Assembly (NCBI GenBank): GCA_028867235.1
Contig: JAGWGS010000014.1
Coordinates: 1-13,972, forward strand
From: Nitrososphaerota archaeon
GTDB lineage: Archaea > Thermoproteota > Nitrososphaeria > Nitrososphaerales > Nitrosopumilaceae
Direction of reading: 5' to 3'
Length of the DNA: 13,972 nt
Of this stretch, positions 1 to 7,110 are shown in pieces. Both the position numbers and the translations under genes were made by a program. The notes beneath the pieces were generated by a model that was not told the origin of the DNA, did no database searches, and worked only from the letters and a program-made list of their open reading frames with translations. Numbering within the stretch: the first letter of the stretch is position 1; each line of letters opens with the position of its first letter.

Positions 1-2
1 CA

Positions 3-56
3 AATCTATACTACGTATCAGAGCACGAGATTATACAATTTCCAAAATTCATCTAA
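3..56 (+). other. possible 3' end of an upstream gene (uncertain)
   Basis: One plus-strand frame is open from the window edge to a TAA at 54-56 and ends in the residues EIIQFPKFI. The same frame continues after the stop for another 36 codons, including PEGYVKQKLTEIGVELFS, up to a TGA at 165-167 directly before the helicase start. That second part has no good start codon. It could be the last codons of an upstream gene followed by a decayed piece, or chance. I do not recognise a family. Confidence 0.2.
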
Positions 57-173
57 CTTTTTTCAATATTTTGGAAAGAGTTATTAGAGCCAGAAGGGTA
101 TGTTAAACAAAAATTGACGGAAATAGGTGTTGAACTTTTCTCTGTCGTTTCAATAAAAAGATGATGAATAAAT

Positions 174-1472
174 TTGACCACGTTTGAAGAACTAGGACTA
201 AAAGGTACCATACTTACTGCTCTAAATGAAATAGGTTTTCGCGAACCATTTCCAATACAAGCAGGTGCAATTCCAGTGCTGATGTCAGGACAGGATGTCA
301 TAGGACAAGCACACACAGGAACAGGAAAGACTGCAGCATTCTCATTACCAATAATACAAAATGTAACTCCAAGGGGTGGAGTGCAAGCACTAATCATTGC
401 ACCAACAAGAGAGCTTGCAGTGCAAATCTCTGATGAGATAACAAAATTCTCAAGACATTCTGGAATTCGAAATGTAACAATCTATGGAGGCCAGAGCATG
501 AATGTGCAGCTACAAGAGTTGTCAAGGGGTGTAGAAATTGTTGTTGCCACCCCAGGACGTCTAATTGATCACATCAAACGCGGCTCAATTAAACTACAAA
601 AAATCAAGTGGGTCGTGCTTGATGAGGCAGATACCATGCTTGACATGGGATTCATTGAAGATATTAAATTTGTACTGGACCTTGTACCAGAGGATCACAT
701 TAACGCATTATTCTCTGCCACCATGCCTGCAGGAATCCTAATGCTTGCAGAAAAGTACATGAAAAACCCACAAAAAATATTTATTGATTCTGATGACCTC
801 AGTGGCGAAGGAATTGAACAAGCATTTCTTGTAATAAAAGACAGAGAAAAGACTGACTATTTGTTCAAATTCATCAAGGAAAATGGTGCAGGACAAACAA
901 TTGTATTTTGTTCTACAAAAGACAGAACAAGGCGAGTTGCACACGAGCTTGAACATGCAAGATTTAATGCAGTATCAATCCAAGGAGACATGTCCCAATT
1001 TAGACGAGATAAGGCAATGTATTTATTCAAAAAAGGCAAGGCAGACATTCTTGTTGCTACTGATGTGGCAGCTCGAGGAATTGATGTACCAAAAGTTGCA
1101 CTTGTGATAAATTATGATGTTCCAAACCAAGACATGGTATATTTCCATAGAATCGGAAGAACCGCTCGTGCAGGAGAAAAGGGCAGAGCAATTACACTTG
1201 TATCATATTCATCGATAGGTGATTTCAAGGCAATATCGAACCAAACAAAGGTCCAGATGAAGGACCTCAACAAGGAACTTGGAATCGAGGTCAATATCCC
1301 AGATCCGCTAAAAAGAGAAGTCCATGCAAGACGAAGCTTTGGCAGACCAGGTGGAGGATATAGATCTGGTGGAGGATACGGCAGATCCGGAGGTTATGGA
1401 AGAGGTGGAGACAGACGAGACCGACGAAGATCTGGAGATAGAAACTATTACGGATTACGAAGCCGCTGGTAA
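174..1472 (+). CDS. DEAD-box ATP-dependent RNA helicase with Arg/Gly-rich tail
   Basis: This is a 432-residue superfamily 2 RNA helicase that uses ATP to unwind or remodel RNA in the cytoplasm. All signature motifs are present: Q motif (F4 and FPIQ at 26-29), motif I AHTGTGKT (46-53), Ia PTREL (77-81), Ib TPGR (126-129), II DEAD (150-153), III SAT (181-183), IV IVFCST (243-248), V ATDVAARGID (295-304) and VI HRIGRTARAG (325-334). The tail after about residue 386 is rich in Gly, Arg and Tyr, like RGG boxes that add general RNA affinity, as in bacterial DeaD/CsdA and RhlE-type proteins. The start is TTG: an in-frame TGA lies only 6 bases upstream, and F4 of the Q motif must be kept. A role in RNA folding, ribosome assembly or cold response is inferred from the family; no specific substrate can be read from the sequence. 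Confidence 0.95.
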   Translation: MTTFEELGLKGTILTALNEIGFREPFPIQAGAIPVLMSGQDVIGQAHTGTGKTAAFSLPIIQNVTPRGGVQALIIAPTRELAVQISDEITKFSRHSGIRNVTIYGGQSMNVQLQELSRGVEIVVATPGRLIDHIKRGSIKLQKIKWVVLDEADTMLDMGFIEDIKFVLDLVPEDHINALFSATMPAGILMLAEKYMKNPQKIFIDSDDLSGEGIEQAFLVIKDREKTDYLFKFIKENGAGQTIVFCSTKDRTRRVAHELEHARFNAVSIQGDMSQFRRDKAMYLFKKGKADILVATDVAARGIDVPKVALVINYDVPNQDMVYFHRIGRTARAGEKGRAITLVSYSSIGDFKAISNQTKVQMKDLNKELGIEVNIPDPLKREVHARRSFGRPGGGYRSGGGYGRSGGYGRGGDRRDRRRSGDRNYYGLRSRW

Positions 1473-1485
1473 AAATAACCGTTCA

Positions 1486-1494
1486 ATATATTTA
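1486..1494 (+). promoter_or_regulatory. TATA box of the thioredoxin gene
   Basis: ATATATTTA is centred about 27 bases before the ATG at 1517, the expected place for a leaderless archaeal transcript. It sits 13 bases after the helicase stop, so thioredoxin probably has its own promoter. Confidence 0.55.
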
Positions 1495-1516
1495 GGGATT
1501 CGAGATTTTATATCTC

Positions 1517-1849
1517 ATGGATAAAGCAAAACCTGTAAATTCAAATAACTGGGAAAAAGAAGTTATTGCTTCTCCGATTCCTGTGTTTGTAGATTTCTGG
1601 GCTGAATGGTGTGGTCCATGCAGGATGGTAAGTCCTGTAATAGAGGAACTTGCCAATGAATATGCAGGAAAGATCAACTTTGTTAAGGTTAACGTTGACG
1701 AAAGCAACGATCTTGCATCAAAGTACAATGTCTTTAGCATACCAACACTTGCATTGTTCAACAAGGGACAGGTTGTAGCACAACAAATAGGTGCCGCCTC
1801 AAAGGGTTCCTACAAGAACATGATAGACAATGCTCTTTCAAAAATCTAA
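1517..1849 (+). CDS. trxA: thioredoxin
   Basis: This 110-residue cytosolic protein disulfide reductase has the canonical active site WCGPC (residues 31-35, redox cysteines C32 and C35) and the cis-proline in SIPT (P76), and it covers the full thioredoxin fold with no signal peptide. The length is the usual one for a single-domain thioredoxin. The reduced dithiol would be regenerated by a thioredoxin reductase that is not in this window, and would serve ribonucleotide reductase, peroxiredoxins or other targets. The ATG start has a TATA-like box about 27 bases upstream. Helicase and thioredoxin lie 44 bases apart, but the separate promoter suggests they need not form an operon. Confidence 0.96.
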   Translation: MDKAKPVNSNNWEKEVIASPIPVFVDFWAEWCGPCRMVSPVIEELANEYAGKINFVKVNVDESNDLASKYNVFSIPTLALFNKGQVVAQQIGAASKGSYKNMIDNALSKI

Positions 1850-1866
1850 ATCCTTTCTCTTTTTTC
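1850..1866 (+). terminator. T-rich terminator after thioredoxin
   Basis: Directly after the stop codon the plus strand has a pyrimidine stretch containing CTTTCTCTTTTTT. Archaeal RNA polymerase commonly ends transcription at such T-runs without a hairpin. Confidence 0.45.
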
Positions 1867-1873
1867 AATCTAA

Positions 1874-1883
1874 AATAATTAAT
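1874..1883 (+). promoter_or_regulatory. TATA box of the first zinc-ribbon gene
   Basis: AATAATTAAT is centred about 28 bases before the ATG at 1906, which fits a leaderless start. Confidence 0.5.
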
Positions 1884-1905
1884 ATCGGTCAAGAAAAGAC
1901 TTGGC

Positions 1906-2415
1906 ATGTCTTTTGGAGATATTGATACTCTAAACCTTCTATTTGACAAACTACAAAATTTACTAAATGACACCCAAGGGTACTATGAATCATTCCTTGA
2001 TGCCAATACCATGTACAAGCAAGGAAAGCTCTCTGACAAGGAATTCTTTGAAAAACTAGGTGATTATGTTGTTTCATATTCATCACTTGAATTTCTTTCA
2101 GTAAAGGTAATCTTTGAGCTCAAAAAATCTCTCGATAAAATATCAAGTGGCCGTGCCTCTGGTTCTACCATGGCAAGTCCAATGCCGCCTGGCATGGGAC
2201 CACAAGCCTCTCAAGTATCAGTCTCTACATTGCCTGGTCCAGGACAACCGCCATCTATAATATCTGCAGCTGCAGCATTTTCAACACCAGGTGAGCTTCC
2301 ACGACCTGACCCTGCCTTGATGCCAAAAAGCTCAAGCGGTTCAGTATGCAGTTCCTGCAATTCTTCTGTAAAACCTAACGCCAAGTTCTGTTCCAAGTGT
2401 GGAAACAAGATCTAG
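1906..2415 (+). CDS. hypothetical protein with C-terminal zinc ribbon
   Basis: This 169-residue soluble protein has three parts. Residues 1-85 look helical and charged, with heptad-like leucines (for example LLFDKLQNLL at 11-20). Residues 86-145 are a low-complexity linker rich in Pro, Ser, Gly and Ala. The end is a zinc ribbon with CSSC (148-151) and CSKC (162-165). Short C-terminal zinc ribbons of this type (zinc-ribbon 'zf' families) usually serve in protein or nucleic acid contact. I do not recognise the N-terminal domain. The gene ends tail to tail with another zinc-ribbon gene, and their stop codons overlap in a shared CTAG at 2412-2415. There is no signal peptide or membrane segment. 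Confidence 0.8.
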   Translation: MSFGDIDTLNLLFDKLQNLLNDTQGYYESFLDANTMYKQGKLSDKEFFEKLGDYVVSYSSLEFLSVKVIFELKKSLDKISSGRASGSTMASPMPPGMGPQASQVSVSTLPGPGQPPSIISAAAAFSTPGELPRPDPALMPKSSSGSVCSSCNSSVKPNAKFCSKCGNKI

Positions 2416-2774
2416 TCTTGGTTTGCACCACATTCCGTGCAAAACTTGGCAGATACTGATATCTTTGCACCACATTCCGTGCAAAACTTGGTACTTGATT
2501 CTACAGTATTAATTCCTCCATAAAGGCCACCAATTGTCTTCATTGCACCAGTGGGTACAAAGGTGTCATCGTCTACAAGCGGGGTTGGAGCAAAGTCTCT
2601 TTCTTCTACAAAGTTCATTATCCTTGGTATCTGTTGGCCAGGATTTTTTGGATCAGGAACCATGTCTCCCAACCAAAAAGCAAATCTTGTCAATGTAAGC
2701 TCTGGTGTGGAAAATGTCAATGTGTGGCTTGACATGTAATCATCTGCTGCTGTTTTACCGTTGAATACCTTCAT
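2412..2774 (-). CDS. hypothetical protein with C-terminal zinc ribbon
   Basis: This is a protein of about 120 residues with an N-terminal domain of unknown function (it includes the motif FAFWLGDMVPDP and the segment PRIMNFVEERDF) and a zinc ribbon at the very end made from two near-identical CTEC knuckles. Two starts are possible: GTG at 2783 (123 residues) or ATG at 2774 (120 residues, beginning MKVFNGKTAADDY). I prefer the ATG because an AT-rich box (AATATA on the minus strand, about 2798-2804) lies about 27 bases upstream of it, which fits leaderless transcription. The two knuckles are encoded by an exact 28-base direct repeat. The gene runs into the convergent zinc-ribbon gene and shares its stop region. 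The function is unknown. Confidence 0.75.
   Translation of the reverse strand: MKVFNGKTAADDYMSSHTLTFSTPELTLTRFAFWLGDMVPDPKNPGQQIPRIMNFVEERDFAPTPLVDDDTFVPTGAMKTIGGLYGGINTVESSTKFCTECGAKISVSAKFCTECGANQD
2422..2491. repeat. exact 28-base direct repeat encoding two zinc knuckles
   Basis: The copies at 2422-2449 and 2464-2491 are identical over 28 bases and are spaced 42 bases (14 codons) apart. Both encode a KFCTECGA unit on the minus strand. Because synonymous positions are identical too, this looks like a recent internal duplication or gene conversion, not only protein-level similarity. Confidence 0.9.
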
Positions 2775-2784
2775 CAAACTCACT

Positions 2785-2797
2785 AGCCAAACTGGCT
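2785..2797. promoter_or_regulatory. short palindrome AGCCA-AAC-TGGCT upstream of the zinc-ribbon gene
   Basis: Perfect 5-base arms flank a 3-base centre, lying between the proposed TATA-like box and the start codon on the minus strand. It could be an operator or chance; arms this short are weak evidence. The rest of 2798-2928 shows no gene. Confidence 0.2.
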
Positions 2798-2928
2798 GTA
2801 TATTGTTTTTTGTTTAAATCTTAAGGAAAAGTATTCCCTTTTTGAAGAAATGGATGGAAAATATGCTTGGCCATGATGATTTCAACTCACCAAACTCATG
2901 CTAAATTCAAATTCTAAATTGTATGAGG

Positions 2929-3001
2929 TGGACCGAGGGGGATTTGAACCCCCGACATCCGCGTTGCGAACGCGGCATCACTACCACTAGACTACCGGCC
3001 C
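2929..3001 (-). tRNA. tRNA-Ala (anticodon CGC)
   Basis: The minus strand folds into a 73-base cloverleaf without an intron. The acceptor stem is GGGCCGG with TCGGTCC, the anticodon arm is CCGCG-TTCGCAA-CGCGG, and the T arm is GGGGG-TTCAAAT-CCCCC, which also gives the internal B box. The anticodon CGC reads GCG (Ala). The third acceptor pair is G3-U70, the classic identity element for alanyl-tRNA synthetase, and the discriminator base is A73, so the assignment is firm. The CCA end is not encoded (the genome reads CCT after A73) and must be added by CCA transferase. GCG is probably an uncommon codon in this AT-rich genome. Confidence 0.96.
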
Positions 3002-3045
3002 TTTTCTTATCAAAAATATCATCTTCTTTTATTCATTTAGTCAAG

Positions 3046-3054
3046 ACATAATAC
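3046..3054 (+). promoter_or_regulatory. TATA-like box of the amidohydrolase gene
   Basis: ACATAATAC is centred about 29 bases before the ATG at 3079. It is a moderate match and fits a leaderless start. The 77-base gap must also hold the promoter of the divergent tRNA gene. Confidence 0.4.
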
Positions 3055-3078
3055 CGGGTTTTCAACAAAATCTGCAAG

Positions 3079-4464
3079 ATGACTGTAGATGCAGTAATCA
3101 CAGGATCACATGTTGTGCTCCAAAACATGACGCTAGACAGAAACATTGTAATCAATGACGGAAAAATTACAGACATTACAAATGATCTTCCTGCCTCTGA
3201 CCTGAAAATCAAAGCAGACGGACTTGTCTGCCTCCCAGGAGTAATTGACCCCCACATACATTATGGAGTATATTCCCCGATTGAGCAGGCAGCACTTTCC
3301 GAATCCAAGGTTGCAGCAATCGGTGGAGTGACAACAATGATGCGAATGCTCCGCATGGAAGGCTCGTACAAAAAAAACCTCCAAGCTCACCTAGATGAGA
3401 GCTCAAAGACACACTATGTAGATTATACAATTCATGCATCCATACTTGAAAAACCACAGATAGACGAGATGGGATTCTGCAAAACTATGGGAATTACATC
3501 TTTCAAGATATACATGAATCTCGGAGAAGAAATCGGTCATGTCTACATGGACATGCAGCCAGGTGACAAGTCTCTGCGAGAAGCTCATGTAGAGATGACA
3601 TTAGATATGATAACAAAAATAATTCAAACTGCCGCATCCCTGAACTGTCCGGTTCTTGTCCATGCCGAAGACTATCACATGTGTTCTTGCGGAATACATA
3701 CTGCCAAAGAAAAAAATATGGATGGACTTGCAGCCTGGTCCCAGAGCAGACCGCCCGATTCTGAAGTAAAATCGATCAAGACAGTATCAGAGCTTGCAAG
3801 AAAGTTTAACTGCACTCTATATTTTGTCCACATTGGATCAAAAGCAGCAATTGATACCATTGCAGAAGAGAGAAAACATGGCACCAGAATATACGTCGAG
3901 ACATGTCCACATTATCTTACATTATCATACGAATCCCAAAAAGGGTATCTTGCCAAAGTAATGCCACCCATACGCTCTACAAAGGATGTAGAATATGTCT
4001 GGAATGAGATATACAACAACAGAATAGATACCATTGGAACCGATCATGTAGCAAACAGATTGCATCTCAAGCTTGGAGGAGAAAATGTCTGGGGCGCACT
4101 TGCAGGATTTCCAGGAATGGGAACCATGCTACCACTTCTTCTAAGTGAAGGAGTCAACAAGGGGCGAATAACTCTGCCCCAATTGTCCAATATGACAAGT
4201 ATCAACACTGCCAAAATATTTGGCATGTATCCACAAAAAGGTATGATCCAAAAGGGCTCTGATGCAGACCTGGTACTAGTTGACCTAAAAAAAGAATCCA
4301 AAGTATCTTCTGATGTAATTGACGGATTTTCAGACTATAACGTCTATGAAGGATGGTCCCTCAAAGGCTGGCCTGTAAAGACACTTGTCCGGGGAAACAT
4401 GATAGCAGATGACTCTACCATTGTTGGCAAGCCAGGTTACGGCAAGTTTCTTGCACGGATGTAA
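3079..4464 (+). CDS. cyclic amidohydrolase, dihydroorotase/hydantoinase family
   Basis: This 461-residue cytosolic metalloenzyme of the amidohydrolase superfamily opens cyclic amide rings. The binuclear metal site is complete: H59 and H61 (DPHIH), the lysine expected to be carbamylated K143 (SFKIYM), H195 (VLVHAED), H251 (FVHIG) and D322 (GTDH). Two readings compete. Dihydroorotase (pyrC) would fit general pyrimidine synthesis. However, DPHIHYG lacks the usual FREPG that follows in class I dihydroorotases, while VETCPHYLTL and the C-terminal segment DYNVYEGWSLKGWPVKTLVRG-like region (419-439) resemble dihydropyrimidinases, hydantoinases and allantoinases. Archaea of this group often carry only such a copy, so the real substrate is open. 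The length suits the hydantoinase type. It ends 4 bases from the convergent protease gene. Confidence 0.88.
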   Translation: MTVDAVITGSHVVLQNMTLDRNIVINDGKITDITNDLPASDLKIKADGLVCLPGVIDPHIHYGVYSPIEQAALSESKVAAIGGVTTMMRMLRMEGSYKKNLQAHLDESSKTHYVDYTIHASILEKPQIDEMGFCKTMGITSFKIYMNLGEEIGHVYMDMQPGDKSLREAHVEMTLDMITKIIQTAASLNCPVLVHAEDYHMCSCGIHTAKEKNMDGLAAWSQSRPPDSEVKSIKTVSELARKFNCTLYFVHIGSKAAIDTIAEERKHGTRIYVETCPHYLTLSYESQKGYLAKVMPPIRSTKDVEYVWNEIYNNRIDTIGTDHVANRLHLKLGGENVWGALAGFPGMGTMLPLLLSEGVNKGRITLPQLSNMTSINTAKIFGMYPQKGMIQKGSDADLVLVDLKKESKVSSDVIDGFSDYNVYEGWSLKGWPVKTLVRGNMIADDSTIVGKPGYGKFLARM

Positions 4465-4468
4465 TTTC

Positions 4469-5671
4469 CTAAATTGTAATAAATCCAGACTTTACTGCAG
4501 AAAGTGCAATGTTTAACCCGAACAAGACAAACGTTACACCATAAAGTGACATCATGGCACCCTTTAGTGCTTTTTCTGAAATCTTTTTCTCAATTATGGT
4601 ATGAATAAACTTGCCGCCATCAAGTATCGGCAATGGTAGCATGTTGAATATGCCTATGAAAAATGAAAGCATCCACATCCACAACAAGAACATGAACACC
4701 TCCGGGCTCCAATGTATGTAATATGGAACTACAGGCTGGTATGACGGAAGTGCTGCTCGCAATATTCCAAGCATCCCCTTTGTCGGGTCATCCTTTGAAG
4801 CTGTAACTATAACAGGAATCTGCAATGATTTTCCGTCCCGCAATACTGATACTGTTGTAGTATCTCCTGGCTTTAGCTTTATCTTGGCAAAGTCCTGCGG
4901 AAGTGAAATTTTATTTCCATCAATTGAGGTTATGATGTCATCTTTTTGCAGACCAGCCTTTTGTGCGCCCGAGCCATCAGTGACAGATATTATGGGCACC
5001 CCCAGCGGATCATGGTAAAACATTCCCTTGATGGGATCCGGCATAACAAGTGCAAATGACGGATTAAATATCAATAGTCCTGCAATCACAAAAGAAAATA
5101 AAACATTTGATGTTGCACCTGCCCCTATCACTCTAAGGCGTGACATTTTTTTTGCCTTTGAAAACTCTTCCTCGTCTGGTTCCACAAACCCTGCAAACAA
5201 TGCAATGAAGACAGCAAATCCTCCCGTCTTTATCTTGATTTTTTCCAACGTTGCAACTATTCCATGTGCTCCTTCATGTATTACAAGTACTATAGGAACT
5301 GAGAGCAAAAAGTAGATGATATTTGCACTTGACTGTATTGTTACACCCGGAATTAATACAGTCATCTCTGAGAACGATTCTGGCTTGACAAAAAAGTTTG
5401 AGAGATTTGATGCCAAATACCAAAACGCAGCACCCATCATCACAAACCCCAAAACCACACTTGTATTTGAAAAAATTTTTGTCGCACGCTGAGTCTTGTT
5501 CAATATTCGTGTCAAGGCAAGCTGAACATTTTGATTCTTGTATGTCAAGCTATACGGCTTTATCTCAAAACCATGCTTGTCAAGCTTGGAAGCCTTGGCA
5601 ATTGCAAAAACAATTACCCATGCAATCAAGACATAGATTATAGAATTGTGAGTCAAAAAATCAAGAGCCAA
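4469..5671 (-). CDS. membrane metalloprotease, M50 (site-2 protease) family, with PDZ domain
   Basis: This 400-residue intramembrane protease cuts transmembrane segments of other proteins. The zinc site is HEGAH (H132, E133, H136) in a hydrophobic helix, completed by D351 of the LPLPILDGG motif (345-353). Hydrophobic membrane segments are visible near 10-26, 70-88, 115-131, 150-163, 183-202, 324-343 and 374-391. A PDZ-like domain lies at about 222-290 (GSGAQKAGLQKDDIITSIDG) between the two catalytic motifs, as in bacterial RseP and archaeal S2P. By family, it would release membrane-held regulators or clear signal peptides; the substrate is unknown. The start is TTG: no ATG or GTG lies between it and the in-frame TGA about 24 bases upstream. 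It is divergent from cutA across a 47-base gap. Confidence 0.93.
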   Translation of the reverse strand: MALDFLTHNSIIYVLIAWVIVFAIAKASKLDKHGFEIKPYSLTYKNQNVQLALTRILNKTQRATKIFSNTSVVLGFVMMGAAFWYLASNLSNFFVKPESFSEMTVLIPGVTIQSSANIIYFLLSVPIVLVIHEGAHGIVATLEKIKIKTGGFAVFIALFAGFVEPDEEEFSKAKKMSRLRVIGAGATSNVLFSFVIAGLLIFNPSFALVMPDPIKGMFYHDPLGVPIISVTDGSGAQKAGLQKDDIITSIDGNKISLPQDFAKIKLKPGDTTTVSVLRDGKSLQIPVIVTASKDDPTKGMLGILRAALPSYQPVVPYYIHWSPEVFMFLLWMWMLSFFIGIFNMLPLPILDGGKFIHTIIEKKISEKALKGAMMSLYGVTFVLFGLNIALSAVKSGFITI

Positions 5672-5718
5672 ATTAATTGATACTCTTTTTAGTCAGGGCA
5701 AATTTATCAGTTACTATA
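5672..5718. promoter_or_regulatory. compact divergent promoter region, protease and cutA
   Basis: These 47 bases separate the TTG of the protease gene and the ATG of cutA. AT-rich segments at 5685-5691 (TTTTTAG) and 5699-5707 (AAATTTATC) could serve as TATA elements, about 31 bases before cutA and about 32 bases before the protease respectively. The two promoters must overlap, so their use may be coupled. The exact boxes are uncertain. Confidence 0.35.
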
Positions 5719-6060
5719 ATGTTCATAATTGTCTCCACCTATCCTGACTCAAAATCACTCTCAAAGGTGGCGCATCACGTGGTAGAAAAAAAACTGGCAG
5801 CCTGTGTCAACTATACCAAAATCAACTCTATCTATTTTTGGCAAGGAAAAATACACAATTCTAGAGAATTTCTTGCACTCTTTAAAACAACTGCAAAATC
5901 AAAACAATCACTCAAAAAAGAGATTGCAAAAACTCATCCATACCAAGTGCCTGAGATTGCAGAAATAAAACTAGACGACATCAACGTACCATATCTAAAA
6001 TGGCTGCAAGACTCAACCCTGCAACGAAAACCTAAGAAGAGAAACAACTCCTCCAAGTGA
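5719..6060 (+). CDS. cutA: CutA1 divalent-ion tolerance protein
   Basis: This is a 113-residue small trimeric cytosolic protein of the CutA1 family, which has a PII-like ferredoxin fold. Recognisable family segments are MFIIVSTYPD at the N-terminus, LAACVN (26-31), YFWQGKI (39-45), HPYQVPEI (73-80) and VPYLKWL (90-96). The family was named for copper tolerance in E. coli, but its molecular role is still unsettled; metal binding and signalling are proposed. A longer open frame begins at 5677, but the ATG at 5719 gives the conserved N-terminus and normal length. The basic tail (RKPKKRNN) is extra. The last 48 bases overlap the end of the convergent pelota gene. Confidence 0.93.
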   Translation: MFIIVSTYPDSKSLSKVAHHVVEKKLAACVNYTKINSIYFWQGKIHNSREFLALFKTTAKSKQSLKKEIAKTHPYQVPEIAEIKLDDINVPYLKWLQDSTLQRKPKKRNNSSK

Positions 6061-7065
6061 CGACACCCTCAGTCCAGCATCTGTGGTAGAATCAACCGCA
6101 TACACTTGAGCCCCCTTTGCCTCAACTTGATTTAGAAACTCTATCACCTTGTCCTCATCTTGGTTCTCAAATATTTTATCAGAGAAAACCATAGACTCTA
6201 CTGCACCAGCAGAGTTTGCTCTTGACGTCTCCTCAAATCCCATTGTAAACTTGTTGCTCTTCTTGTTTGCCCTTGCCATAGTCTCATCTAGTATGGATGA
6301 AACCTTTGCAATTTTACTCTCATGCAATGTCTGCTTCATTATCTCCGACTTGATAAACGTGTAAATTCCATCTTCTCCTGACGCATCAATCCCATCAACT
6401 ACCTGAATCTTGTGTACTTTGACAGACGGAATCTCTCCAAGAAAGTTTACAAGCCTCTTCTTTGTCTCCCCCGGACCAAATACAATGATGTCATCACCAT
6501 CCCGAATTATCGTTGATACTGCACTTGACACATCCTTGAAAAACTCTTCAATGTTAAACTTGGTCTTGTATCTTTTCCCGCTTGCACCCGAGTACATGTT
6601 TGGCAACAATTTCAAATGTGTACCACTCAACCTCCCAAGACCACAATCTGTCGTATCTACTGAAACAAGAACAAATGCACCATGATCCTTTTTCCCAAAT
6701 ACAAGTTTCTTCCCAATCTCCGTCCAATTCTTCTTTGTCAGAGTTATCGCATCTCCAATCTTTAATGTAAGTGAATGATGAGCTCCCTTACTCACTGACT
6801 GATTATCTGATTCCAGTATGGTGCCTTGGACTCGTAGTCTGTCTACCACATCATCAATAGAAATTTTCTCAACATCAAGTGCAACGCGAATCTTTATCCT
6901 TTCACCCTTGTCTGGCCTTGCAAAGTCCTTTTCCTGCTTTACAACACGAGACGTATCCCCAACTATCTTGTCCCCACCATCTATTATCCTCCTTAACGTA
7001 AACAGGTCGTCAGACTCTTCTGGTATGAGTGATACTGAATTGTCATCTATTTTCTTTGTTATCAA
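6013..7065 (-). CDS. pelA: protein pelota homologue (aPelota, ribosome rescue)
   Basis: This 350-residue factor recognises stalled ribosomes with an empty A site. Together with an aEF1A-type GTPase and ABCE1 it splits them for mRNA surveillance. The order is that of the eRF1/pelota family: an Sm-like N domain at about 1-125 (LIPEESDDLFTLRRII), a central domain at about 126-260 that lacks the GGQ peptide-release motif of true release factors, and a C-terminal domain with AGAVESMVFSDKIF (286-299) and a final Gly/Ser-rich strand. The length matches other archaeal pelota proteins. The start is TTG: an in-frame TAG lies directly upstream and no other start fits. An AT-rich TATA element lies about 28 bases before it. 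The 3' end overlaps cutA tail to tail. Confidence 0.96.
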   Translation of the reverse strand: MITKKIDDNSVSLIPEESDDLFTLRRIIDGGDKIVGDTSRVVKQEKDFARPDKGERIKIRVALDVEKISIDDVVDRLRVQGTILESDNQSVSKGAHHSLTLKIGDAITLTKKNWTEIGKKLVFGKKDHGAFVLVSVDTTDCGLGRLSGTHLKLLPNMYSGASGKRYKTKFNIEEFFKDVSSAVSTIIRDGDDIIVFGPGETKKRLVNFLGEIPSVKVHKIQVVDGIDASGEDGIYTFIKSEIMKQTLHESKIAKVSSILDETMARANKKSNKFTMGFEETSRANSAGAVESMVFSDKIFENQDEDKVIEFLNQVEAKGAQVYAVDSTTDAGLRVSSLGGVVSLLRFSLQG

Positions 7066-7088
7066 CTAATTATTCTCTGAAACAGAAC

Positions 7089-7100
7089 TATAATAAAAAA
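7089..7100 (-). promoter_or_regulatory. TATA box of pelota
   Basis: The minus strand reads TTTTTTATTATA here, centred about 28 bases before the TTG start at 7065. This supports a leaderless transcript beginning at the TTG. Confidence 0.5.
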
Positions 7101-7110
7101 GAAAAGTAAT

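Noticed and set aside
53..397. Minus-strand open frame of 114 codons at the left end
   Set aside because: It lies almost wholly antisense to the helicase N-terminus, including motif I, and has no recognisable domain.
1324..1524. Open frame encoding a very acidic 66-residue peptide
   Set aside because: It is the shifted reading of the Arg/Gly-rich helicase tail (AGA/GGA codons become GAA/GAG) and has no promoter or start signal of its own.
2873..2879. ATGATGA resembling a box C
   Set aside because: No CTGA box or closing stem follows within about 60 bases, so it is not a C/D sRNA.
2895..2927. Imperfect inverted repeat CTCAT...ATGAG next to the tRNA 3' end
   Set aside because: Arms match over only 5 bases, and archaeal termination at tRNA genes does not need a hairpin; no mobile element attachment duplication was seen.
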